DNA of 32,128 nucleotides from Bacilli bacterium (lineage in GTDB: Bacteria; Bacillota_I; Bacilli_A; RFN20; CAG-826). Positions 15,505-23,030 of this stretch are shown one piece after another. The notes under the pieces are model-generated. The model did not search any database, was not told the DNA's origin, and saw only the letters and a list, made by a program, of their open reading frames with translations. The position numbers were made by a program, and so were the translations under genes. Within the stretch, counting starts at the first letter, position 1. The number at the start of each line of letters is the position of its first letter. The stretch spans positions 1 to 32,128 of the forward strand of contig JAEDIE010000011.1 in NCBI GenBank assembly GCA_016296775.1, read 5' to 3'.

Positions 15505-15531
15505 TAAGTATTTCATATATTTTTTCAAATA

Positions 15532-15566
15532 AAAAGCCTTATCGAATCGATAGGGCTTTTAATGTT
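15532..15566. terminator. Bidirectional terminator after coaD
   Basis: A 13-bp stem with one G-T pair, 15532-15544 with 15548-15560, on a three-base loop, flanked by A-run and T-run. It serves coaD on the plus strand and the thioredoxin-like gene on the minus strand. Confidence 0.85.
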
Positions 15567-15572
15567 TAATTT

Positions 15573-16448
15573 TTATTCTTTTCCGTTATCAGAGAAGACA
15601 CCTTTTCTTTTCCACATATCTACTAAGAATTCACTTCTTTCATAGACATCATCACCAACTGTTTTATATAAAACGTTAGCGATAATATATTGTGATTTAT
15701 TTGTTTCTGTAAGGTTAAATTCAACGATCATTGGAGTTTGGAAGTTAGCACTGAATGATCCACTTGCTGATTCTGTAGAAACGATATTTTCTAAGTTAGT
15801 TTTAATAGTGGAGCTTTCTGTACCAAATCTATAGTAGTTACTTGTTGTTCCAGCAGCGATAGCATCATATACGAATGAGTAGAAGTTACCATTACCATAT
15901 AAATATTCAAATGGATTTTTCTTTTCATAATCTGCATCATCTTCAACTTCTTCATCAGCAATAATTGAAACATAGGAGAAATCAGCATATTTAATAGTAT
16001 TGCCTTCTGAATCTGTTTCATTATTAATTAATGAATCCCAGTTATCAGTAAGATATGAATAAGCTTCTTGTGTATCTTCACAACCTGTACAATCAGATTG
16101 AATGAAGAAGAGAACAAATCTATCTCCACTTCCATATTTTGACATTGCACTTCTTGCTTCATCATATTTTCCATCTGACCAAGCATCTTGAGCATTGTTA
16201 TAATCAACTAAGAATTTATCAACTTCACTTGTACCTTTAGCAGTACCATCTAATGAAAGTTGGTTAACTGCATACCATTCAATATCAGTTGATTTTGTAG
16301 CTTCTTGAATAGCTTTAGTAATTGAAGGAATAGAGAAAATGATAGCGAAGACACAACCAACAATTAATAATGGTTGAACCCAAGCTGTTTCTTTAATCCA
16401 TCTACCAATTGCAATAAATGGAGCAGCAATCTTTTTTAATACTTTCAT
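15573..16448 (-). CDS. Membrane-anchored extracytoplasmic thioredoxin-like protein
   Basis: A 291-residue protein. A basic N-terminus and one membrane helix (about 24-42) precede a domain that would lie outside the cell. It contains F-F-I-Q-S-D-C-T-G-C (CxxC at 120-123), with a preceding hydrophobic strand, and Q-T-P-M-I-V-E-F, whose P239 fits the thioredoxin cis-proline. Between these motifs is an acidic insertion rich in Glu and Asp. A thiol-disulfide oxidoreductase or thioredoxin-fold role is likely, but partners are unknown. It is a single gene with AAAGGGG before the ATG and its own promoter overlapped by a palindrome. Identity beyond the fold is not recognised. Confidence 0.72.
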   Translation of the reverse strand: MKVLKKIAAPFIAIGRWIKETAWVQPLLIVGCVFAIIFSIPSITKAIQEATKSTDIEWYAVNQLSLDGTAKGTSEVDKFLVDYNNAQDAWSDGKYDEARSAMSKYGSGDRFVLFFIQSDCTGCEDTQEAYSYLTDNWDSLINNETDSEGNTIKYADFSYVSIIADEEVEDDADYEKKNPFEYLYGNGNFYSFVYDAIAAGTTSNYYRFGTESSTIKTNLENIVSTESASGSFSANFQTPMIVEFNLTETNKSQYIIANVLYKTVGDDVYERSEFLVDMWKRKGVFSDNGKE

Positions 16449-16476
16449 AATTTAACCCCTTTAAATTGTAAAATAA

Positions 16477-16505
16477 ATTTTATCATTTAAATGATAATTA
16501 GACAA
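16477..16505 (-). promoter_or_regulatory. Promoter of the thioredoxin-like gene with an 18-bp palindrome
   Basis: On the minus strand TTGTCT (16500-16505) and TAAAAT (16477-16482) are 17 bases apart. The perfect palindrome TTATCATTTAAATGATAA (16480-16497) covers the spacer and part of the -10 box, a classic position for a repressor. Confidence 0.65.
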
Positions 16506-16517
16506 CTAATCAAATCA

Positions 16518-16539
16518 ATATATGTTTATAAACATATAT
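16518..16539. promoter_or_regulatory. 22-bp perfect palindrome in the thioredoxin-like/pit divergent region
   Basis: The half-site ATATATGTTTA is followed directly by its exact reverse complement. It is upstream of the minus-strand promoter and about 180 bases before pit. It could be an operator or a cruciform; it has no T-run and so is unlikely to be a terminator. Confidence 0.5.
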
Positions 16540-16625
16540 AACCTATAAAATTATATCAAAAATTATTATTTTGTAAATGCTTAATATTTTTAATTTTAAA
16601 ATCATATATTTTTTTAAAAATATGC

Positions 16626-16645
16626 GGGAAATCATATGGTTTTTT
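16626..16645 (+). repeat. CATATGG intergenic repeat, copy 3
   Basis: GGGAAATCATATGGTTTTTT, about 76 bases before the preferred pit start. It is nearly identical to copy 1 and to copy 2 apart from the AAA/TTT change before CATATGG. Confidence 0.6.
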
Positions 16646-16721
16646 ATAAAAATTTTAAATTAATTTTAATAATAATTTTATTTTAATGTGCAATTTTAAG
16701 AATATGCTTTATAATTTTTGT

Positions 16722-17810
16722 ATGGATTTCAATACTTTATTTATATTGTTAAAAGAATATCCTATTCTAATAATTGCTCTTATACTTGTTGGAGCAGTCG
16801 TTTTTATTAACGGATGGACTGATGCACCTAATGCTATTGCTACATGTGTATCAACTAAAGCCATCAAACCAAAAGCAGCCGTTTTGATGGCCGCTATTTT
16901 TAATTGTTTAGGCGTTATTTCCATGTTCTTTTTATCAAAAGCAACTAGTGAAACTATAGCAAATATGGTTGATTTTGGTGATCACTATGAAACTGCTTTA
17001 TATGCTCTTTCAGCTGGTATGATAGGCGTAGTTGTTTGGGGAATTTTAGCTTGGTCAATAGGTATTCCTAGTAGTGAATCCCACGCTTTAATTGCAGGAA
17101 TTACTGGTGCTGGATTAGCTGCTATGACTTTAGGAGTAAGTGGAGTAAAGATTCATTTTGGTCCTACATCAAGTTGGGCTTTAACATTATATGGATTATT
17201 CCTATCTTGTGTATTTGGTTTTGTTGTTGGATTTTTAATTACTAAATTGATTCAACTTATTTGTTATAAGATGAATAGAAATAAAACTAGACCATTCTTT
17301 AAAGTAGCTCAAGTATTTTCAGGAGCTGCCATGGCTTATGTTCATGGAGCTCAAGATGGTTTAAAGTTTTTAGGTGTTTTGCTTTTAGCAATTAACTTAG
17401 CACATAATGCTAAATTTGGAGCAGTTGAAGCTGGTTTTGCTATTACAAATAGTGAATGGTACATTGCTTTAATTATTGCTTTAATTATGGGACTTGGCAC
17501 TTCTTTAGGTGGATATAGAATTATTAAAAAAGTTGGTATGGGAATGGTAAGTTTAGAAACTTATGAAGGATTTGCTACTGATATTACTTCTGCGATTGGA
17601 ATTTTCCTTTCAACTTTCTTTGGAATTCCTGTTTCTACAACACAAGTAAAAAGCTTTGCTATTTTAGGAGTTGGAGCAACTAAAGGAGTTAAACATATCA
17701 AGTGGAGTGTTGTAAAAGAGATGGTTTTGACATGGGTTTTTACATTTCCAGGATGTGGATTAATAGGTTATATATTTGCTTTAATATTTATTAAAATATT
17801 TGGAGGTTAA
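16722..17810 (+). CDS. pit: Inorganic phosphate transporter, PiT family
   Basis: A 362-residue polytopic membrane protein of the low-affinity phosphate:cation symporter family. The paired PiT signatures are present: N-G-W-T-D-A-P-N-A-I-A (30-40) in the first half and Y-V-H-G-A-Q-D-G-L-K-F in the second, as expected for an internally duplicated transporter. ATG 16722 is preferred because the hydrophobic first helix follows it directly. The in-frame ATG at 16686 adds twelve residues and would lie upstream of the likely -10 box. No Shine-Dalgarno precedes either start; TATAAT (16710-16715) lies six bases before 16722, suggesting a leaderless message. The DUF47 gene follows after eight bases, the usual Pit pairing. 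Confidence 0.93.
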   Translation: MDFNTLFILLKEYPILIIALILVGAVVFINGWTDAPNAIATCVSTKAIKPKAAVLMAAIFNCLGVISMFFLSKATSETIANMVDFGDHYETALYALSAGMIGVVVWGILAWSIGIPSSESHALIAGITGAGLAAMTLGVSGVKIHFGPTSSWALTLYGLFLSCVFGFVVGFLITKLIQLICYKMNRNKTRPFFKVAQVFSGAAMAYVHGAQDGLKFLGVLLLAINLAHNAKFGAVEAGFAITNSEWYIALIIALIMGLGTSLGGYRIIKKVGMGMVSLETYEGFATDITSAIGIFLSTFFGIPVSTTQVKSFAILGVGATKGVKHIKWSVVKEMVLTWVFTFPGCGLIGYIFALIFIKIFGG

Positions 17811-17818
17811 TTATTAAT

Positions 17819-18454
17819 ATGGGTATTTTTAAGAAAAGAAACGAATATTTTTATGAATCATTTGTAGAGTTATCTACATTATCTTTAAAAACATATGAAT
17901 GTTTAGTAAATGGTATTAAACAATTTTCTCATGAAAATATTCTTGAATTAAAAAATAGTGTTCATGAATTAGAACATAATGCTGATTTGAAGAAAAGAGA
18001 AATTGAAGAAAAATTAGCTAAAGAATTTATTACTCCAATTTCTAGAGAAGATATCTTTTTACTTTTAGATTTAATAGATGATTTAACAGATAGTATTGAT
18101 GAAATCTCTTATAAAATTTATATAAGAGATTATAAAATTCTTCCAACTGACTTAGATCCATTTATTGAAAAAGGTAGTATTGCTTTAAACGGATTAATTG
18201 AAATATTTAAAAACTTTAAAGATATTAACAACAAAAAAGTAATGGATCCATTAGTTAATGTTGTTTTATCTTGTGAAGAAGAAACTGATCAATTATACGA
18301 AACTAAAGTTCATAGTTTATATGTAAATAAAGATAAGTATGACTATGAATATGTTAGAATGAGTGAAAGAATTTATTCATATTTTGAAAACATTACTGAT
18401 AAATGTAGAGATGTAGTTAAACAAATTATTATCGTAATGTATAAGAATATTTAA
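17819..18454 (+). CDS. DUF47/PhoU-like Pit accessory protein
   Basis: A 211-residue, wholly helical cytosolic protein of the DUF47 family (YkaA/PitR-like), which shares the PhoU fold. The N-terminal E-S-F-V-E-L-S-T-L-S and the H-E-L-E-H-N-A-D motif are typical, the latter matching the family's H-E-x-E-x-x-A-D, thought to help metal binding. Genes of this family are regularly encoded next to Pit transporters and are thought to modulate phosphate uptake. It lies eight bases after pit, with GGAGG in the pit 3' end, so the two form an operon. A terminator follows. Confidence 0.9.
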   Translation: MGIFKKRNEYFYESFVELSTLSLKTYECLVNGIKQFSHENILELKNSVHELEHNADLKKREIEEKLAKEFITPISREDIFLLLDLIDDLTDSIDEISYKIYIRDYKILPTDLDPFIEKGSIALNGLIEIFKNFKDINNKKVMDPLVNVVLSCEEETDQLYETKVHSLYVNKDKYDYEYVRMSERIYSYFENITDKCRDVVKQIIIVMYKNI

Positions 18455-18475
18455 TTTTATCGAATTACGATAAAA
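18455..18475. repeat. Perfect inverted repeat after the DUF47 gene
   Basis: TTTTATCG (18455-18462) and CGATAAAA (18468-18475) with a five-base centre. It lies directly after the stop codon and before a better terminator. It may be a processing hairpin or an operator. Confidence 0.4.
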
Positions 18476-18500
18476 TATAATGAATTTTAATTAAAAATAA

Positions 18501-18530
18501 GGCAATTTAATATATTAAATTGTCTTTTTT
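18501..18530 (+). terminator. Terminator of the pit operon
   Basis: A ten-base-pair stem, GGCAATTTAA (18501-18510) with TTAAATTGTC (18515-18524), contains one G-T pair and runs into TTTTTT. Confidence 0.85.
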
Positions 18531-18598
18531 CTTTAATAATGATTTGAAAATATATATAATATATTTTGTTAAATTTCTTAAGGAGGAAATTAGAAATT

Positions 18599-19618
18599 AT
18601 GGCTATTAAAGTCGCTATTAATGGATTCGGAAGAATCGGACGTCTTGCATTTAGACAAATGTTTAGAGCAAAAGGTTATGAAATCGTTGCTATTAACGAT
18701 TTAACAGAACCAAAAATGTTAGCTCACTTATTAAAATATGATTCAGCTCAAGGAAGATATGCTCTTGCTGATAAAGTTGAAGCTAAAGAAGATTCAATCG
18801 TCGTCGACGGTGAAGAAATTAAAATTTACAAGGAAAAAGATGCCAACAATTGCCCTTGGAAAGATTTAGGTGTTGATGTAGTTCTTGAATGTACAGGATT
18901 CTACACAAGCAAAGACAAAGCTATGGCACACATTAACGCAGGTGCTAAGAAAGTCGTTATCAGTGCTCCAGCCGGAAAAGACCTTCCAACAATTGTTTAT
19001 GGAGTTAATGAACATACATTAACTGCTGATGATACAATCATCTCTGCAGCTAGCTGTACAACAAACTGCTTAGCTCCAATGGCTAACAATCTTAATAAAT
19101 TAGCACCAATCGTCAGTGGTATTATGACAACAGTTCACGCTTACACTGGTGATCAAATGGTTCTTGATGGACCTCACAGAAAAGGTGATTTAAGAAGAGC
19201 TAGAGCTGCTGTTGAAAACATCGTTCCAAACTCAACAGGTGCTGCTAAAGCTATCGGACTTGTCATCCCAGAATTAAACGGAAAATTAATCGGTTCAGCA
19301 CAAAGAGTCCCAGTTAAGACTGGTTCAACCACAATTCTTGTTGCTGTTGTTAAAGCTCATGATTTAACAGTTGAAAAGATCAACGAATACATGAAAGAAC
19401 ATGCTAATGCTTCATTTGGTTATACTGAAGAACCATTAGTTTCAACAGATATCATCGGAATTACCGAAGGTTCATTATTTGATGCTACACAAACCATGGT
19501 TAGTAAGATTGATGAAGAAACATATCACGTCCAAGTTGTTTCTTGGTATGATAATGAAAATTCATACACCAGCCAAATGGTTCGTACAATCAAATACTTT
19601 GCTGAATTATCAAAGTAA
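18599..19618 (+). CDS. gapA: Glyceraldehyde-3-phosphate dehydrogenase
   Basis: A 339-residue glycolytic enzyme that oxidises glyceraldehyde 3-phosphate to 1,3-bisphosphoglycerate. N-G-F-G-R-I-G-R opens the nucleotide-binding domain, and Asp34 (I-N-D-L-T) suggests NAD preference. The active site A-S-C-T-T-N-C-L-A-P holds catalytic Cys153, and His180 is in T-V-H-A-Y-T-G-D. The start at 18599 follows AAGGAGGAAAT and begins M-A-I-K-V; the longer in-frame form would include the ribosome binding site. Codons such as ATC, GTC, AAC and TAC are more common than in neighbours, the mark of a highly expressed gene. A TATAAT at 18555-18560 may be its -10 box. pgk and tpiA follow, beyond a hairpin. Confidence 0.97.
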   Translation: MAIKVAINGFGRIGRLAFRQMFRAKGYEIVAINDLTEPKMLAHLLKYDSAQGRYALADKVEAKEDSIVVDGEEIKIYKEKDANNCPWKDLGVDVVLECTGFYTSKDKAMAHINAGAKKVVISAPAGKDLPTIVYGVNEHTLTADDTIISAASCTTNCLAPMANNLNKLAPIVSGIMTTVHAYTGDQMVLDGPHRKGDLRRARAAVENIVPNSTGAAKAIGLVIPELNGKLIGSAQRVPVKTGSTTILVAVVKAHDLTVEKINEYMKEHANASFGYTEEPLVSTDIIGITEGSLFDATQTMVSKIDEETYHVQVVSWYDNENSYTSQMVRTIKYFAELSK

Positions 19619-19631
19619 TTAATTAAAAATC

Positions 19632-19660
19632 AAAAAGGCCTTCTTTTAAGGCCTTTTTAT
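19632..19660. terminator. Strong hairpin terminator between gapA and pgk
   Basis: A perfect 11-bp stem, AAAAAGGCCTT (19632-19642) with AAGGCCTTTTT (19648-19658), on a five-base loop. Only 20 bases remain before the pgk ATG, and these hold the ribosome binding site AAAGGAG and no promoter. Confidence 0.9.
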
Positions 19661-19678
19661 AACTAAAAGGAGTACTCA

Positions 19679-20890
19679 ATGAATACAATTGAAAATTTAA
19701 AAGACTTAACTGGCAAAAAGATTTTAGTTAGAGTTGATTTTAACGTCCCTCTTAAAGGTGAAGTTATTAGAGATGACAATAGAATTGTTCAAGCTCTACC
19801 AACAATTAAATATCTTTTAGAAAAAGGTGCTAGTTTAGTTTTAATGTCACATTTAGGAAAAATTAAATGGGGCAAAGTTAGCGATGAAGAAATCGAACAA
19901 CAAAAAGCTAAAAACAACATGAAATATGTCTATCCTCGTTTAGCTGAATTATTAACAGGATACACAGTTAAATTTGAAGAAGCTACTCATGGAGAAAGCT
20001 TAAAGACTGCTATCGCTTCTTTAGGTGAAAGAGAAGTTTTACTTGTTCAAAATACAAGATATGAAAAAGGTGAATCAAAGAATTCAAAAGAATTAAGTGC
20101 TGAATGGGCTTCATACGTCGATGGATTTGTTATGGATGCTTTTGGAAGTGCTCATAGAGCTCACGCTTCAACTTATGGTGTACCTGAAATCTTAAGAAGT
20201 GAAGGAAAACCAGTTGCTTTAGGTTTCTTAATGGAAAAGGAAGTTAAGAATCTTGGTGCATGTGTTAAAGGTGATACACATCCTTACATCGCTATTCTTG
20301 GTGGATTTAAAGTTAGTGATAAGATCAAAGTTATCGATTCATTATTAAAGAAATGCGACAAAATCTTAATTGGTGGAGCTATGGCTTATACCTTTAAGAA
20401 AGCTTTAGGTGAAGCTATTGGAACATCACCTTGTGAAGATGATCAATTAGAATATGCAAGAAATTGCTACGCTTCAGGAAAAATTGTTCTTCCTGTAGAT
20501 TCAGTTGTTGCTAATGATTTTGATAATCCAACTGAAATTAAAGTAGTTACTGCAACAAGTGGAATTCCAGCTGGTTTTGAAGGCCTTGATGTAGGTCCAG
20601 AAACTATTAAATTATATGAAGCTGAAATTGCTAAAGCTAAATTAATCTTCTGGAATGGTCCTGTCGGAGTTTTTGAAAAGAAAGAATTCCAAGCTGGTAC
20701 AATTGCTGTTTGTAAAGCAATTACTGAAAATAAAGAAGCTTTCTCTGTAATTGGAGGAGGAGATTCAGCAGCCGCTGCTAAAGAATTTGGATATGCTAAC
20801 AAGTTCTCACATGTTTCAACAGGTGGAGGAGCCTCCCTTGAAATGATCGAACTTGATGGACATCTTCCTGGAATTGATGTTATTGGTTAA
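19679..20890 (+). CDS. pgk: Phosphoglycerate kinase
   Basis: A 403-residue cytosolic enzyme that transfers phosphate from 1,3-bisphosphoglycerate to ADP. R-V-D-F-N-V-P (18-24), the S-H-L-G motif, N-T-R-Y-E-K-G-E, and the late nucleotide-binding G-G-G-D-S-A-A-A and S-T-G-G-G-A-S-L-E are all present, and the length is normal. AAAGGAG lies eight bases before the ATG. No promoter fits between the preceding terminator and this start, so transcription must come by read-through from gapA or from a promoter inside gapA. tpiA follows two bases after the stop. Confidence 0.97.
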   Translation: MNTIENLKDLTGKKILVRVDFNVPLKGEVIRDDNRIVQALPTIKYLLEKGASLVLMSHLGKIKWGKVSDEEIEQQKAKNNMKYVYPRLAELLTGYTVKFEEATHGESLKTAIASLGEREVLLVQNTRYEKGESKNSKELSAEWASYVDGFVMDAFGSAHRAHASTYGVPEILRSEGKPVALGFLMEKEVKNLGACVKGDTHPYIAILGGFKVSDKIKVIDSLLKKCDKILIGGAMAYTFKKALGEAIGTSPCEDDQLEYARNCYASGKIVLPVDSVVANDFDNPTEIKVVTATSGIPAGFEGLDVGPETIKLYEAEIAKAKLIFWNGPVGVFEKKEFQAGTIAVCKAITENKEAFSVIGGGDSAAAAKEFGYANKFSHVSTGGGASLEMIELDGHLPGIDVIG

Positions 20891-20892
20891 TT

Positions 20893-21651
20893 ATGAGAAG
20901 AAAATTATTATTAGGTAACTGGAAAATGAACAAAACAGTTACCGAAGCTAAGGAATTTGCTTTAAAAGCTAAAGAACTTGGTAAATTAGCAAAAGCTAAT
21001 AAGATTGATATGGGTGTTTGTGTTCCTGCTATCGATCTTGAACCAGTTAAAAAGATTTTAAAGAAATCTCTTATTGTTGGTGCTGAAAATGTTCACTATT
21101 TAGAAAAAGGTGCTTATACTGGTGAAATCTCAATTCCTATGTTAAAAGATATTAACATTGATTGGGCTATCATTGGTCATAGCGAAAGAAGAACATACGA
21201 CAACGAAACAAGTGAAAAATGTAATTTAAAGATTCTTGCTTTACTTAAAAACAATATGACACCTGTTTATTGTTGTGGTGAATCACTTGAAACATATGAA
21301 GCCAATGAAACAAAAGCTTTTGTTAAAGAACAAATCATCACTGGTTTTAAAGATGTAGCAAGTGAGGATGCTAGCAAAGTTGTAATTGCTTATGAACCTA
21401 TCTGGGCAATTGGAACTGGTAAAAATGCTAGTAAAGAAATTGCTGAAGATATTTGTAAATATATTAGATCAATTCTTAAATCCTTATATGGAACTAAGAT
21501 TGCTAATAAGGTTAGAATCTTATACGGTGGAAGTGTTAAACCAAACAACATTAAAGAGTATTTAACTCAAAAGAATGTTGATGGTGCTTTAGTTGGTGGA
21601 GCTAGCCTTGATGTTGATAGTTATAAAGAACTCTTAACAAATCTTCTTTAA
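20893..21651 (+). CDS. tpiA: Triosephosphate isomerase
   Basis: A 252-residue TIM-barrel enzyme that interconverts dihydroxyacetone phosphate and glyceraldehyde 3-phosphate. G-N-W-K-M-N holds catalytic Lys11, G-H-S-E-R-R holds His96, and A-Y-E-P-I-W-A-I-G-T-G holds the catalytic base Glu168 and the mobile loop. The phosphate-binding Y-G-G-S-V and G-A-L-V-G-G-A-S motifs are complete. It starts two bases after pgk with only a weak Shine-Dalgarno, so its translation is probably coupled to pgk. A strong terminator follows. Confidence 0.97.
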   Translation: MRRKLLLGNWKMNKTVTEAKEFALKAKELGKLAKANKIDMGVCVPAIDLEPVKKILKKSLIVGAENVHYLEKGAYTGEISIPMLKDINIDWAIIGHSERRTYDNETSEKCNLKILALLKNNMTPVYCCGESLETYEANETKAFVKEQIITGFKDVASEDASKVVIAYEPIWAIGTGKNASKEIAEDICKYIRSILKSLYGTKIANKVRILYGGSVKPNNIKEYLTQKNVDGALVGGASLDVDSYKELLTNLL

Positions 21652-21668
21652 TTTAGTATAATAAAAAT

Positions 21669-21702
21669 ACGCCCATTCCTAATTTGTCTAATGGGCGTTT
21701 TT
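21669..21702 (+). terminator. Terminator after tpiA
   Basis: A perfect nine-base-pair G+C-rich stem, ACGCCCATT (21669-21677) with AATGGGCGT (21690-21698), runs into TTTTTT. Confidence 0.92.
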
Positions 21703-21798
21703 TATTGCTTAAATTTATATAACTAAACTTAGATAATATAAACATCAAATATTGTTATTTAATTCTTCTTATGATAGGTTATTTATATCAAAATATAT

Positions 21799-21820
21799 TG
21801 TAAATCATATGGATTTTACA
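21799..21820. promoter_or_regulatory. Dyad TGTAAA-N10-TTTACA containing CATATGG repeat copy 4
   Basis: TGTAAA (21799-21804) and TTTACA (21815-21820) flank a centre with CATATGG. The inner part matches the other CATATGG repeats. It lies about 100 bases before the XRE gene and may be its operator. TTGACA occurs at 21836-21841, but no -10 box is at proper spacing. Confidence 0.45.
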
Positions 21821-21918
21821 CAATGCAACCTATAGTTGACAAAATAATAACTAGAATTGGTTGTTGCTACACTCTTATTTATTTAAGATTTTATTGTTCA
21901 AAAAGGAGATTATTATTT

Positions 21919-22713
21919 ATGAATTATGAAACAGGGGAAAGATTAGCAAAGTATAGAAAGAAAGCTAATTTATCACAAGAAGAATTAGCTGATAAATTAA
22001 ATGTTTCACGTCAAGCAGTAAGTAAATGGGAAAGAGGAGAATCGTCTCCAGATACAGATAATTTAATATCCTTAGCTAAATTATATAATGTAACATTAGA
22101 TGATTTATTAAATAAAAATCCAGATGAAACATTAAATAAAGAAAATGATGAACATAAAAATAAAAAAGAATATGTTCATATATCTAAAGATGGAATTCAT
22201 GTAAAAGATGATGAACATGAAGTACATATTGATTCTACAGGAGTACATGAATTCGGTGATCAAATTAATATAAATGGAGAAAACATTACTGAAAACTTCA
22301 AAAACGCATTTAGGAGAAATAGAAAATATGAAATGATTAATGGAATTGTATGTGGAGCTTTATTCTTAATGATCACAGCTATCTACTTAACATTAGGATT
22401 TATTCTTCCAAATGGTGAAGGATGGAAAATATATTGGACATTATTCTTCATTCCATTCATTATTACTTCAATTGTAGATTGCTTCAAATATAGAAGATTA
22501 TCTAAATTAAATGTTGTATTTATTACCGCATTTGCTTATATGTTTGTAGGAATGTATGTAGGAATTTGGCATCCTACTTGGATAGTATTTATCCTTATTC
22601 CTATATTCTATTCTATAGTTTGTCCAATTCAAAAACATGTTAAAACAATAAGTATTAATACAAAAGATAATATCAAAAAAGACTCAATTGATGTTGAAAT
22701 AAAAGAAAAATAA
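21919..22713 (+). CDS. XRE-family regulator fused to a four-helix membrane domain
   Basis: A 264-residue protein. Residues 5-60 form an XRE helix-turn-helix: L-S-Q-E-E-L-A-D-K-L-N-V-S-R-Q-A-V-S-K-W-E is an excellent match. A His- and Asp-rich linker (about 84-120) repeats the pattern V-H-I-x-K/S-x-G-I/V-H twice. Four hydrophobic segments follow (about 145-250). Membrane-bound XRE regulators of this layout are common in Firmicutes, and their signals are mostly unknown. ATG 21919 has AAAAGGAG upstream; an in-frame ATG 96 bases earlier would add a stretch unlike a protein start of this family. The linker histidines could bind metal; that is speculation. It is a single gene, ending at a strong bidirectional terminator. 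Confidence 0.85.
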   Translation: MNYETGERLAKYRKKANLSQEELADKLNVSRQAVSKWERGESSPDTDNLISLAKLYNVTLDDLLNKNPDETLNKENDEHKNKKEYVHISKDGIHVKDDEHEVHIDSTGVHEFGDQININGENITENFKNAFRRNRKYEMINGIVCGALFLMITAIYLTLGFILPNGEGWKIYWTLFFIPFIITSIVDCFKYRRLSKLNVVFITAFAYMFVGMYVGIWHPTWIVFILIPIFYSIVCPIQKHVKTISINTKDNIKKDSIDVEIKEK

Positions 22714-22725
22714 CTTTGCTAAAGA

Positions 22726-22756
22726 AAAAGATTCGTTTGAGGAAACGAATCTTTTA
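22726..22756. terminator. Bidirectional terminator between the XRE gene and the small HTH gene
   Basis: A perfect 13-bp stem, 22726-22738 with 22743-22755, on the loop GAGG, with an A-run on one side and a T-run on the other. It serves both convergent genes. Confidence 0.92.
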
Positions 22757-22764
22757 TTTATGAC

Positions 22765-22977
22765 TTAGAATTCGACTATTTTATAAGTTTTATCGGCTGA
22801 TGAATAGATCAATTCACGATTATTAAAGTTAGATAGAATATACTGTTTGATATTGGCTATGTATCTTTTTACAGTTCGATACGATATGTTAAACCTTTCT
22901 TCAATATCTTTAGTATTAAACTTCTTTTTGTTTAATAATAAGTCATAAATGTAAAGTATAACGTAGTATTTGCTCAT
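22765..22977 (-). CDS. 70-residue HTH-only DNA-binding protein
   Basis: A small protein that is nearly all winged-helix or HTH. Y-D-L-L-L-N-K-K-K-F-N-T-K-D-I, then F-N-I-S-Y-R-T-V-K-R-Y-I-A-N-I-K, resembles the N-terminal domain of DeoR- and WYL-type regulators, with the recognition helix at S-Y-R-T-V-K-R-Y. The sensor domain that normally follows is missing, and the gene ends cleanly at a shared terminator rather than in a broken frame. The ATG has no Shine-Dalgarno. It is divergent from the HTH/leucine-rich repeat gene, and a 13-bp inverted repeat lies between them, a likely binding site for one or both products. I judge it real because of the intact HTH and the terminator placement. Confidence 0.65.
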   Translation of the reverse strand: MSKYYVILYIYDLLLNKKKFNTKDIEERFNISYRTVKRYIANIKQYILSNFNNRELIYSSADKTYKIVEF

Positions 22978-23030
22978 ACTTAAATACTAGATTTATATTG
23001 GATGTTTATCCATGAACGGAAGTGCCAGAT

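Noticed and set aside
15791..16021. Minus-strand frame inside the thioredoxin-like gene
   Set aside because: It is an out-of-frame low-complexity translation of the acidic insertion, rich in Met, Lys and Leu.
16709..16924. Minus-strand frame over the pit start
   Set aside because: It is opposite the PiT signature motif, with no independent support.
18476..18481. TATAAT after the DUF47 gene as the gapA promoter
   Set aside because: A strong terminator (18501-18530) lies between it and gapA, and no -35 box is suitably placed.
20467..20802. 111-codon minus-strand frame inside pgk
   Set aside because: It is antisense to conserved pgk motifs; such long shadows are common opposite biased codons of highly expressed genes.
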